Source: Psilocybe azurescens (Eukaryota > Basidiomycota > Agaricomycetes > Agaricales > Agrocybaceae). From it: a stretch of DNA of 22,646 nucleotides. The position numbers and the translations under genes are program-made. The notes below the pieces were generated by a model. The model ran no database searches. It worked only from the letters and a program-made list of their open reading frames with translations, and was not told the origin of the DNA. Shown piece by piece: positions 1-9,490 of this stretch. The first letter of the stretch is position 1; each line of letters starts with the position of its first letter. The stretch lies in the NCBI GenBank assembly GCA_023853785.1, contig JAJIRX010000913.1, forward strand, positions 1 through 22,646, written 5' to 3'.

Positions 1-214
1 TGCTCCTGATAATCCATTCTAAGGAAGTTTTTGAGTTTTTCGGTCCAGTTTGTAGCCGGCTGAGACCAACCCAATTGGTGTCTCTTCGCCACAACGGCAT
101 TGCTCGACTAATGTTTGCGCTTTTTGGGATGGAATACAGTTCTTCTACACTAAGTGACCCCGTAGGTGAAGGTGTGCTATATATATCATCATAATCAATG
201 TTCATCGCGTCCAT
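1..214 (-). CDS. 5' end of an unidentified gene (partial, runs off the window)
   Basis: The minus strand is open for 71 codons from an ATG at 214-212 to the window edge, with no stop. The start context is ACCATGG, a good eukaryotic start, and a second in-frame ATG follows at codon 4. The predicted N-terminus is acidic and Ser/Pro-rich (MDAMNIDYDDIYSTPSPTGS) and then becomes basic and Trp-containing (PLWRRDTNWVGLSRLQ). I do not recognise a family. The gene would be divergent from the SFM1-type gene that starts at 382, leaving about 167 bp as a shared promoter. A first exon of an unknown protein is the simplest reading, but so short an open stretch could be chance. Confidence 0.45.
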   Translation of the reverse strand, partial: MDAMNIDYDDIYSTPSPTGSLSVEELYSIPKSANISRAMPLWRRDTNWVGLSRLQTGPKNSKTSLEWIIRS

Positions 215-381
215 GGTTTATGGGAAAGTGGATGAGAGCTTAACCGAAAAGCGCGAACGACTGGAGACCGACGCGTTCGAAGAGGTTCGGCAACTTCCGT
301 ACGTTCCTGCTCGATACTTTTCTGTTCTTAACACCCACGACCCGGTCCACGATATCATCTGTCCAACGAGTTGCAACCAAA
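215..381. promoter_or_regulatory. Presumed divergent promoter
   Basis: This is the gap between the minus-strand start at 214 and the SFM1-type start at 382. Short open frames cross it but none resembles a protein family. No clear TATA box is placed at the usual distance from either start. The assignment rests on position only. Confidence 0.3.
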
Positions 382-1417
382 ATGGCGTTTACATATGTGA
401 TAGGTCTGATAAGCACTCCGATCTCTGTCCAGCTATAAAGTCATTCTGATCAGGAACCCAAAAATCATAGAACACATGGAGGACGACGAGGAAACGACGA
501 AATCGATACCACCATGGGTTGAACTCGAGTATGCGGTATATACATCCCGGTTTGTTTTCATCACACAGAAAAGAATTAACAGCGTTTCTCATAGCACATG
601 CGCATGCTAGCCGGCCCAGAGAGCCACGTCCAATTCACATCCTTGTCCAAATCATCTTCCGATTCCATATCTGCCGCGTTCAGCTCCGCCTCCGATCCAA
701 TGCTATCAAAGTTCTCCGTGCACAGAGAGGGTATCATGGATCTGATGAAAGCCCGCGGGGTCCCGCTCGACAAAGTCTGCCTTCTCGATCCCAAAGCCGG
801 GAGCGAGCTCGCGCCAGAGGACGGCGACGGTCGGTTCGAGTGGTTTTTATTCGGGGTATGTGGTTTCAAATAAGTGTGTGCGTACGAGCTGTGAGCTCAT
901 GGGCCAACAGGGTATCCTAGGTGAGCAAATCAGATCTGAATCCGAGTTCAGGGTGGGTCGTCTCCTGACGATCTTTTTCTTGTTTTTGTGGTTCCGTTTC
1001 AAGGCGATGATCCACCCCGGGACCGTACTTCTGAACTGCGCGTTCGTGGATTCCCCACACGCCATTTGGGCCCGGTACAGATGACTACAGACACCGCTCT
1101 CGGAGTAACAAAGCTGGTCGTGCACGATAAGATACCTCTCAAAGAGATACCTTACGTCGTAAGTGCAAATTTCGGTGTCATGTTCTGCTACAATATTTGG
1201 TAACACGCGTCCTACCCAGAATCATCCCACAATCAAGTTCAATGCCAAAGAATCTGTGGAGATGCCATTCAGTACGCCCCTCGCCGATATCAATTTATGC
1301 CTATTCATACTCATGCTACCTGCACTAGGATACATCGCTGACGGCGACGAACCCCGCCTACCTCCCGGGATGAAAAAGCTCTTGCTCGAAGATCTTAACA
1401 AAACTTTCGATTTCTAG
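382..1417 (+). CDS. SFM1: SFM1-type SPOUT protein-arginine methyltransferase
   Basis: The exons 382-386, 433-535, 595-855, 911-920, 1004-1158, 1220-1271 and 1329-1417 join into an uninterrupted 224-residue frame (675 nt with stop), and all introns are GT..AG. The N-terminus reads MAYKVILIRNPKIIEHME. The family signature GGILGDDPPRDRTSELR lies near residues 123-139, followed by GFPTRHLGPVQMTTDTA and ESVEMPFRY. These motifs match the SPOUT-fold SAM-dependent enzyme Sfm1, which in yeast monomethylates an arginine of ribosomal protein Rps3 in the cytoplasm. The length matches the family. The first exon holds only five coding bases, and exon 4 is a 10-nt microexon encoding part of the signature loop. 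The start was chosen because the joined frame gives the expected N-terminus and the reading frame upstream of exon 2 is closed by a TAA at 410. Stop: TAG at 1415. Confidence 0.88.
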
Positions 1418-1672
1418 TAGCACAGTAACACAAAACCTTTGGATATCAATATTGATTCCAAGTCCTCACTCGGCATTTAGCTCATCTCCAGCAAACAAAA
1501 TCGACTGACGTCTACAGTACAGCAACTCCGAACTCATGGATGATGCACATTTACATGTCCCAAAAATTAATACAACCAGTTCGAGATAGCAAATCACAAT
1601 GTACAAAAAAAAGAGAAAACTAGAACAGCTAATAATACAAAAGCAAATTGAAGAAAAGGATGTAGTGGTGGT

Positions 1673-1693
1673 GGGGATGGGGATGGGGATGGG
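1673..1693 (+). repeat. G-rich tract with four G-runs (possible G-quadruplex)
   Basis: Three GGGGAT units are followed by GGG, giving four G-runs of at least three bases separated by two-base AT loops. This fits the standard G-quadruplex pattern. It lies about 255 bp beyond the SFM1-type stop, on that gene's sense strand. Confidence 0.6.
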
Positions 1694-1785
1694 AAGTAGC
1701 AGAAAGTCGGAGAAAGCGTAAAATAACGTGGATCGTGTCATGAGTCCGTAGTAATAATAGTAATAGTGAAAAATAGTGAAAGGGA

Positions 1786-1813
1786 CGATGCGATGCGATG
1801 CGATGCGATGCGA
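1786..1813. repeat. Pentanucleotide microsatellite (CGATG)5
   Basis: Five perfect tandem copies of CGATG plus a partial CGA lie in the non-coding 3' region between convergent genes. Confidence 0.9.
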
Positions 1814-2149
1814 GAGTTTATCCAGATATCAATGCAGTGGTAAATATGTAGTCGTGCGGGAAGTGAGAGAGAAGGGTAATAATAGGGGAGAAAGGCGACG
1901 AGAAGGCGCAACGGCCACAGCTTCAGCCAAGGCGGCTGGGCAAAACATCTAAAGTGATACAGCTAGACGTACTGAGAGAGAGAAAGCCTAGAAGCAAAAA
2001 AAAAAGAAAAAAATCTTCTTCCCAAAGGAGACCGGAAACAGAAATTGGGAGCCAAATTGGAGCCAATGAAAGAAAGAGAGAGAAGAACGCATGCCCAGAG
2101 CCAACAAGTAACAAAGAAAGAAAGAAAGGCAGAGAAACAAGAAAAGCGT

Positions 2150-5100
2150 TTATGACAGCGTAGTGTTGACATGCAGCGGACTGCCCGTCGTCGGCTTCGC
2201 ATCCCAAGGCGCCGGGATTCTCGCCACGTCCGCCAGATTATGGTCCGCACGCGCATCGTTCACTCGATCATGGTGGTTCATCGCCATCCGCGCACGACAC
2301 CGCACAAGCCGCAACTTTGTCCGTTTGATCCCTGCAGGTAATAATTCACGACGCGTCAATAAACATACGTACATAAAGCAAAAGCGAGGAGGAGCGTACA
2401 GGTAGCGATCGTTTCCCGATCCTCGTCCATGAACGGGTTCCCGCTCTGCAAGAGGTTGTCCTGCAGCGCATATAAGCACCACAAGGACTCCTCGTACAGT
2501 TTCTCGCATTCATCCGGCGTCGTCATCTGATCGAGGAGTTCTTTCCGCGCAGCTGTCCGACTCTGTGCAAGGGTGAGTGGTTGAGTGTTAGTTAACCAGA
2601 ATCAAGAGAAAAAAGGAGGACAGACGCACGAGAATAAGCGCGCGATCGTACACCAGCTGATCGAGATAGCTCTTCGGCCCATCATACGTGACAGGCAACC
2701 AAGTCTTCACGAGATCCGCTCTATCATTGCACTTTATAAAATGTTCCCTGAACCAATCTAGCGCTGCAAAAAGATACATCACAATTGAAAAAAGTGAAAG
2801 AAAACCAAAAACAAAACCAACAACACACCTTCATCAAACCCCTCACTAACCACAAAGTCGCCCTCGGGGTGCCGCATCTTCATATGCTCCTGGAAGTTCC
2901 GCAGCTTGTCGATGCCCTTCTGCGAGAAGGACATGAGGAGCATGTACACCGCGACGCAGGTGACGGCGTTGAACTCGGCCTCCATGTCCGCGTGCTTGCG
3001 CCGCCGCGCGTGTTTATCCGGCTCGCCCTCGCGCTGGGCGAATTTGGTCGGGTCGGGCAGGGGTTCTGCTATCGCAGAGGGGTGGGGTGTGTAAGAACAC
3101 GCAGAAAGAAGAGGATGCAAGAGAAGAGAGAAGACGCACTCTGCGGAATCGCCTTGACATACTCATACATCTGGTCCGCCCAGCGCGTCAGCACGTCCGT
3201 CTTCTGCGCGAGCTCCTCGAGCGCCGCGAGGAGCTCCTCCTCCATCGGGTCCCGCTCCCCTGTCCCCGCTGCCCTCCCCTATCGCCCTCGTCCCCGGGCA
3301 GCGGCACACCCTGTACGCGGCGCGGCGACGACTGCGCACTCCCTGGCCCGCCGCCGCCGAAATACCCCTCCGCCGCCGCCCTCCGCGAAGTCCCGCGAGG
3401 GCGACGCCCTGTGCTTCCCGTTCTTGTCCCCTGCGCCACCACCCCTGAATGCGAATGCGAGTGTCCATGTCCAAACAGCTTCTTGCTCGCAATACTCAGC
3501 GCCCGATTCAGCGCGTTCGTCGCCGCGCGCGACGGCGAGCTCGAGAGCGGCGGCGGGATCGCTGCGCCTGCGGAGTGTGGGGGCGGCGGGAACGTCATGG
3601 CGTTCGGCGAGGTGGCAGTGGTGGTGATGGGGGAGGAGGTCGTGGTGGGGAGAGCAGGGTCACGGCGGGGTATCCTGTGTGCGTGTGGGTGGGCGTGTCG
3701 GGGGATAGCGGTGTGTGCGTGTGGGTGGTAGGGTTAGAGGGCCCAGGCGACGCGTTGGTGTTGTTGTAGTCCCGCTCGAACGTCTGCGCGCGCCGGTCGT
3801 GCAGCGGTCTTCGGGGCTGCGCGGATGATATCTCTGTGGGTTGGCGACGCGCATTCAGAGTTAGATTCGCATTCGTAAAAAAATGTTTTTCAAAAGGAGA
3901 AAACCAGAAAAAAACGCACCATCAACCGCCCGATTAAACTCAACGGCCCTTGTATCCCCCACGAGCACATACTCCCGCCTCAGATTCCCGTCCTCCTCCG
4001 TCTCGCCGGGGATGAAGGAGCCCTCCGTGGAGAGTCCCTGGCCCTGTCCTCCTCCTTGTCCTCCTGTGCCTGTGCCTGCGCCTCTTGGACTGAAGCCGAT
4101 GCCCGTTCCATACCCCGAGCGGCGTTTTCCATTTCCTTTCCCTGCACCCGCTCCAGGCGACCCATCCCGCGCACTCGCGCTCGGCCCCGCCCCCGTGGGC
4201 TCACGCCCGCGCCCGCGTCTGCGCCTTCCACGTGCCCTCCCGCCGCACCAGCATCAGCATCCACGCGCCGGAAATTAAACTTGCTCGGCGGGATCATGAC
4301 GTTCATGTCGAGCACCTCCGGCGGGATCACGCGGTGGTGCTCGGGCGTCGGCGGGCGCCCGCCCATCCACGGGGCCCCCACTCCCCCTCCCCCCTTGCGC
4401 TTCTTTTCCTGCACCCGCGCCGCCGCCACCACCGCCGCCGCCCAGCGACCCCGAGTCCTGCGGGCGCGGGAACTTGCTGCGCACCATCGCGCGGCTCCCG
4501 AAGAACTCCTCGTAGCTCGCGCGCGCAGCCGGGGTGCGCTGCAGCAGCTTGCGGATGAGCGCCTTGATGTCCTCCGGCACCGGCAGGTCCGCGCTCCCCC
4601 TACCGCTCCCTTCTTGTCCTTCTCCCTGTCCTTCCCTTTCTCTCTTTCTCTTTCTCTGTCCCCGTCGCGTTCACCGCGCTCGGCCTCCTCATCGGGGAAC
4701 CTGACCCCCTTCGAGTGCTCGATCCTTTTCAGCAGCTCGATGTGGTTCTGCGCGCGGAACGGCGCGCGCCCGACGGCCATCTCGTACAGCACGGCGCCGA
4801 CGGACCAGAGGTCCGCGCGCGCGTCGTATTTCTCGTAGCGCAGGATCTCGGGGGCCATGTATAGGCTGTGTTCGGGGTTTTAAGTTGGTGTTGGGGTTTC
4901 GTGTTCGGTGCGGTTTGATGAGGTTAGGTTCGAGATTGAAATTCAGAATAAATTAGAGGAGATGCAGATCAAGAGATAGGAATGGACGTCGAATGAATAG
5001 GTTTAGAAATGAGATCGAACAAAACCAACGATGTAGAACAGCAGTAGCAGAGATGAAAAAAGAAGAAAAAAACACCGTCAGCATTCAATCCCTTTACCCA

Positions 5101-6285
5101 TTACCCAAAACCCAAAAAAAACAGAAAGAAAGCAACTCACGGCGACCCACACAGCGTCTCCGCGAGCATCGCCTCAGGGAGCGAGCGCGCGAAGCCGAAG
5201 TCGGCGACTTTGAGGATGGGCACGCCGAGCGGGTGCCGCGCGCGAGCTCGTCGGGGGAGGCGGGGTTCAGGAGGAGGTTCTGCGGGGTGGGGAGGGGAGG
5301 GGTTAGTGGTGGTGTTGTTTTTGGGGGGAGGAGGGAAAGGGATGAAGGAGAGAAGAGGGGATGGAGGGGAGGGATGGGGATGAAGGGGAGGAGGGGGAAG
5401 GGAAAGGGAAAGGGGGAAGGGGAAGGGAAAATTGCGAGGGAACGCACCTGTGGCTTTATATCCCTATGGATCAAATTCCTATGCCGCAGAAATTTCAACG
5501 CACGGCCTACGCTTCGTCTTCAGCACGCGCAAAAGCAAGACAAAACCCACTCTCAAACTCGAGAACCGAGACTCGAGCCTCCCCTCGCCACCCAAAAAGC
5601 AAGAACTCACCCAGCTGCCTGAGAAAACTCCGCACGGTCGTCTCATCCAGCCCGCCGGTGCGCGGGTGCGGGTAGTACTGCAGCGCGGCGCCCGGTGCGG
5701 GGACGTACTCGAGCCCCTCGACGCGCCCGCGCTTCTTGATGTAGTTCGTGAGGTCCCCGCCGGCGCAGTACTCCATGATCAGGTATATGTGCTTCTCGGC
5801 GCGCTGTGGGGGCAAGGGTAAGTGTAAGGGTGAGAATGAAGATGGAGACGGGATGGATGCAGCACATTCCACTGGGAAAGTGGAGACGAAAGAGAAGAGA
5901 AGAGAAGAGAAGAGACACGCACGACGATATCGATGAGCTTCGTGATGTGCCGGTGCGAGAGCGACTTGAGGATCTGGATCTCGCTCTGCAGGTTCTCGAA
6001 GAGCTTCGTCGTCAGGTTGTCGCGCTTCACCTGCTTGATGGCCACCGTCTGCCTGGTGTCCTACAACCATGATCACGATGGAGTAGAGTAAGTATCAGAA
6101 TCACAGTACCCGCAGAGGAGGAGGGGGATGATCGTGCGCACCTCGTGGTAGCCCTTGTACACGGTGGCGAAGCTGCCCTTGCCGATGTCCCCCACGATGA
6201 CATACGGCCGCGCATCGTCCTCGAACTCGCCCGCCGTCGTCCGCGCGGGAGCCTGCCGCTTGAAAGCCTGTACTGCATTGGACAT
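2150..6285 (-). CDS. ATG1: ATG1/ULK autophagy serine/threonine kinase (frame broken by indels)
   Basis: Eleven exons read from 6285: 6285-6142, 6060-5923, 5803-5611, 5506-5448, 5279-5141, 4865-3920, 3833-3140, 3065-2829, 2763-2630, 2562-2400, 2331-2150. The product starts and sustains autophagosome formation by phosphorylating ATG proteins. The kinase domain shows the P-loop GKGSFATV (residues 34-41), VAIK (Lys57), HRDIKPQNLLL (HRD at 172-174), ADFGFARS and LYMAPEI. A disordered linker carries [26 protein letters not shown] and [20 protein letters not shown]. The C-terminal early-autophagy targeting region runs from [18 protein letters not shown] to [12 protein letters not shown]. The frame breaks once in exon 5 (near 5230), at least three times in exon 6 (about 4600-4660, 4390-4440, 4130-4260) and about twice in exon 7, mostly at C or G runs. 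Both the kinase core and the C-terminus are well conserved, so consensus errors seem likelier than gene death. A Lys/Arg/Asp/Glu-rich insert sits inside the kinase C-lobe. Confidence 0.9.
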
Positions 6286-6661
6286 CCTCTCGTCCAGATG
6301 AGATTGCGGTGTGCGTCGTCGATAGTCGATAGTCGATAGTGTGGTGTGGCGTAGTGGATGGATAGCGTTCAGTGTTGGTGGGTAAGCAGAGAAAAGAGGG
6401 CCATGCACATGCGGATAAGGTTAGGGACTAACCAAGAAATGCAAATGTTGAATCATCAGCTGACAAAGCATTTGACCCTTCTTGGACTGGAATTGCCAGC
6501 TTTGCGCTCCCACTGCGCTGTGCCTCCGCGTCGCCATGCGTCTATAATTATTATAGTCATGCACGAGCACTGTACCCGGTCATGTGTGTCCCCACATACA
6601 AGTATAAAATAGCCGGCTCCGAGTCCTTCACACCAGTGCCCTTACCTTCACACTGCGGACC
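6286..6661. promoter_or_regulatory. Divergent ATG1/GST promoter region
   Basis: This 376-bp gap separates the starts of ATG1 (minus) and the GST-like gene (plus). A TATA-like box, TATAAAAT, lies at 6603-6610, 52 bp upstream of the GST ATG. The same arrangement and spacing recur in the second unit (14937-14944 and ATG at 14996), so the box has survived duplication. No comparable TATA box was found facing ATG1. Confidence 0.6.
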
Positions 6662-7505
6662 ATGCAGCCCCAGTCCCAGCCCAAATACACAGTCATCGGG
6701 ACGCCCTTCTCGACCTTCACCCGCACCATCACGCTCGCGCTGCACTACAAGTCCATCCCGCATACCCAGGTGCCTGTCTTCCCGCACTCGCCCGGCGCGG
6801 ACGCCGCGCACCCCTTTGGCATCATCCCCACCCTCCTCATCCAGAGTCACAACGACGCAGACGCAGGGGACGGGGACGCGCACCCCGAGAATGCGCACAC
6901 GATAAAACTCCGCGAGACACAGGCCATCATCCGGTACATCGACCGCGTCGCGCCCGAGCCCACTCTGCATTTCCACCCCCACCCCCACAACCTGAGGATG
7001 CGGATGCAGATGCGGGGATGATTGAGGAGAAGATGTGGGAGTATGTGAGCTTCGTGGCGTCGTATGGTACGTCTCCCTTCGAGTCGCTTTTCGTCGGGCT
7101 CATTTCTTGCCCTCTTTTTCTTTCCTCCCCTCCCTCCCCTCCCACCCAACAGGCTTCCCAACAATCGAACACGGCCTCGTCAAACCACGCCTCAAACACC
7201 TCGCCTCCGGGCTCTCCCCAGCCTCCATCACGCCCCTCCTCACCCCCAACCTCCCCGCGCTCGCCAACTTCCTCGACATCACCGCGCAGTGCCTCCCCTC
7301 CTCCCCTTCCCTCCCCTCCCCTTTCTTCCTATTCGCCCCGCACCCAACGTACGCCGACTTCCACCTCTTCCCCATCCTCGCCGACCTGCGCCCCACGCCC
7401 GAGTGGGCTGCCCTCCTCGCACACCCGCTCGGCCAGAGACTAGAAAAGTGGATGGAGAGTATGGACGCGCTGGATTGTGTGCGGCGGACGCGGGAGGGAC
7501 GATGA
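6662..7505 (+). CDS. Glutathione S-transferase-like protein (copy 1)
   Basis: Exon 1 is 6662-7066, the intron 7067-7152 (GTACGT..ACAG) and exon 2 is 7153-7505. The N-terminal thioredoxin-like half has YTVIGTPFSTFTRTITLAL, HPFGIIPTLLI and LRETQAIIRYIDR, the last typical of the glutathione-binding side of GSTs. The helical C-terminal half includes NLPALANFLDITAQCL, PTYADFHLFPILADLRPTP and WMESMDALDCVRRTR. Such enzymes conjugate glutathione to electrophiles in the cytosol, but the substrate is unknown. The length (about 236 residues) is normal for the family. One base appears to be missing in a C-run near 6982-6986, because the frame before it (HFHPH) does not continue into DAGMIEEKMWEYVSF without a shift. 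Copy 2 is in frame at the same place. It is divergent from ATG1. Confidence 0.78.
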
Positions 7506-7723
7506 GTGCGGGGTCGGGCTGGAGGTTGTGGGAGGGAAGGCAGGGGCAGGTGGAGCTTAAGGACATATATGCCCTGTTGTACGATTCTGTACATATTCAA
7601 TCAATATCCTTATCCATATCCACCAAGCCGCGAAATATCATCATGATTCTGAGTCGAATCCAAGAACCGAAGTACATACTTATGCAAATGCAGAAAGCTT
7701 TATCTGTCTGTGACTACGCGTAC
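7506..7723. other. 3' flank of GST copy 1, no gene seen
   Basis: The sequence beyond the GST stop contains no recognisable gene. Its right part, from about 7560, matches 16660-16910 of the second unit, so it is ordinary duplicated flank rather than part of the transposon. Confidence 0.5.
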
Positions 7724-7733
7724 TACGTTTGTA
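7724..7733. repeat. Left target-site duplication of the transposon
   Basis: TACGTTTGTA here is repeated exactly at 8985-8994. The second unit carries the site once, in CCTACGTTTGTACCTAC near 16910, which acts as an empty site. Depending on where the inverted repeat is taken to begin, the duplication could be 8-10 bp. Confidence 0.75.
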
Positions 7734-8984
7734 TGGAAACCCGGACTGTCAAGCTTCGGAAAGTTTCGCCAAACACATCACGGCGAGTGATGCCGGTCTT
7801 TGACCATATGCAAACACTATATTTAGGTTATCAGGACCCCCAAAACCTGTGGATGATATACTGCATTGGATAAAACTCCAACTATCAGCACAAGTTACTT
7901 ATGGGATATGGAGCACAACCATCGGAATATGTTTCTTTAGTTGCATTACCATAAATAAAGTGGTTCAACAGTTTGCACATAACATGCGCAGGTACCCCCA
8001 TCTCAGGTATCCCACTTCTGGGAGGTGTCCTCGTTCGATCTTCCGAATTTGAATTATGCCAAAGGATGAAATTAAAAGGAGTGTAAATACATTGGAATTT
8101 CATGTTTCCCTAATTTATTGTGGCTACACAACACGTTGAATGGTGAATTTCCATAGTCAGGATTTAGCCCATAAAGACTCCTGTTTTCCTTCTAGGTTTA
8201 CATGAAATTTATTGTAATTTTTTAGGTTATATTTTGTTATACCTTAAAATTGACAGTAAAAATGTTTTCGCAGAAAACGGTTAATATTTAACTTCAAGAA
8301 AACACTGACAAAAGCTGCAATTGCGTGAAGTAACATTGACCAACACACTGACTCAGCAAACCAAATCGGTGTATGGCTAAGTGTTGCAGCGCACTCCCTG
8401 CACGCTTGTGCTCCTTAGAGGCATGCCCATGCTCGATTGAACGATTTCGATGAATTTGACTCTATCTCTGGCATGTTTTTAAGGACACCGAGACTTATAT
8501 GAATGTGTACTCGTACCGGCAGCAACACTGGAATAGAAATGGTCTGTAATTGGTTACAATAAGTGTTTCCAAAAAGACACTATTTGTCGCTTTCCAAAGT
8601 ATTGGCTGGGTCAATTTCATTGAAATAAGTTTTAATTAAAAGACATGATAGTATTGATCAATTCTTAATACAATTTTTGACCGTAGGTAATTACTGGTGA
8701 ATGCAATAATTGTATCAAAGCAAACGAGAAATCAGCAGTCACTAGTGTCCTGATTTGATAATCGTGTGAGCGAAGATCAGGCAAGTTGCATAACATGTTC
8801 GTAAATGTCTTCGTGTCAGGTCTTCCTTCAACCGCTGGTGGAAAAATATTATTTTAATATAACATCTGCAGGTTTCTGAGGTCCTAACGACCTAAATACA
8901 ATGTTCACGTGCCATCAAACATCGGCATAGCTAGCCGCTATGTGTTTGGCAAAACCTTCTGAAGCTTGACAGTCCGGGTTTCCA
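7734..8984. mobile_element. Non-autonomous DNA transposon with long TIRs (Mutator-like?)
   Basis: The element is 1,251 bp. The left end begins TGGAAACCCGGACTGTCAAG and the right end is its exact reverse complement. The first 24 bp match perfectly, and similarity continues imperfectly to about 65-70 bp (for example GCCAAACACAT in both arms). The ends are flanked by a 10-bp direct repeat, and the paralogous site in the second unit lacks the element. The interior is AT-rich with no open frame that could encode a transposase, so the element is non-autonomous. Long inverted repeats with a 9-10 bp duplication suggest a Mutator-like element. If the duplication is read as 8 bp, a hAT-like element is the alternative. 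Confidence 0.8.
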
Positions 8985-8994
8985 TACGTTTGTA
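8985..8994. repeat. Right target-site duplication of the transposon
   Basis: TACGTTTGTA is identical to the copy at 7724-7733. Downstream sequence (CCTGCATATATACGTACTTCCCA) is again collinear with the second unit. Confidence 0.75.
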
Positions 8995-9397
8995 CCTGCA
9001 TATATACGTACTTCCCAACACAACCCGTCTGTACAAGCGCCTATAATCTCCTGATCACCATGCTGATATGGCAGACTGCAAAAATTAAACCGATCAGGTC
9101 TTGTAAGTTCATCAGCCGCCGACATGCTAATTTGTATTTTCCCGACACACCATTTAAATGGTTATTAATAAGTCCATCTCGCCGTCATGTTAATGTAAAT
9201 CTGAACGGTAATCCCTAAAGTGTACTCATAATCACTACAGGCTAAAGCTGGCGTACACATTTCTCTCTCAATGTGACCGGGTCCATGAAGCGGGTGTCGT
9301 CAACCAGAACAGTTTCAGAAAGAAACGAAACCGGCAAAATCATTTACTACATACTTGTACATCAACGTAGAGATTCTCGATAACAGTTGCTGTATGA
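8995..9397. other. 3' flank of DUF2235-caspase copy 1
   Basis: This AT-rich non-coding stretch is collinear with about 16910-17289 of the second unit, apart from small indels. One is a segment of roughly 70 bp near 9155-9240 that is absent there. No gene is seen. Confidence 0.5.
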
Positions 9398-9472
9398 CTA
9401 CTCTTGTTTGACTATTGGGACTACCATTGTATCCCAGAATGGTTTGATTCGGGGTCTAAAGCGCAAATTTGA

Positions 9473-9490
9473 TCCACCTCTGAGCCGCAA
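9473..9490 (-). other. Ubiquitin-like LRLRGG motif in the C-terminal tail (copy 1)
   Basis: In the final exon, in the frame that reaches the conserved C-terminus, the protein reads NSTSETLRLRGG. It is followed by about 27 residues ending IVKQE. LRLRGG is identical to the last six residues of mature ubiquitin, and copy 2 keeps it. No beta-grasp domain is evident before it. Confidence 0.6.

Larger units (their letters stand above)
1418..2149. other. Convergent 3' intergenic region
   Basis: The region between the SFM1-type stop and the ATG1 stop holds the 3' UTRs of two convergent genes. It is rich in A and in purine runs on the plus strand. Short open frames occur but are low-complexity (Lys/Arg/Glu-rich on one strand, Phe/Leu/Ser-rich on the other) and resemble no family. 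It contains a G-run tract and a pentanucleotide repeat, listed separately. Confidence 0.6.

Noticed and set aside
2785..3627. 280-codon plus-strand open frame
   Set aside because: It is antisense to ATG1 exons 7-8. Its Arg/Pro/Ser-rich translation is the usual shadow of a GC-rich gene, while the minus strand carries clear ATG1 motifs.
4056..4838. 260-codon plus-strand open frame
   Set aside because: It is antisense to ATG1 exon 6, low-complexity, with no family resemblance.
7064..7873. Long plus-strand frame starting in the GST intron
   Set aside because: Its Pro/Arg/Leu-rich start overlaps GST exon 2 in the wrong frame, and its end runs into non-coding flank and the left end of the transposon.
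7734..8984. Tc1/mariner element with a TA target duplication
   Set aside because: The bases next to the ends are TA, but the empty site in unit 2 shows that 8-10 bp were duplicated, which does not fit a 2-bp TA duplication.
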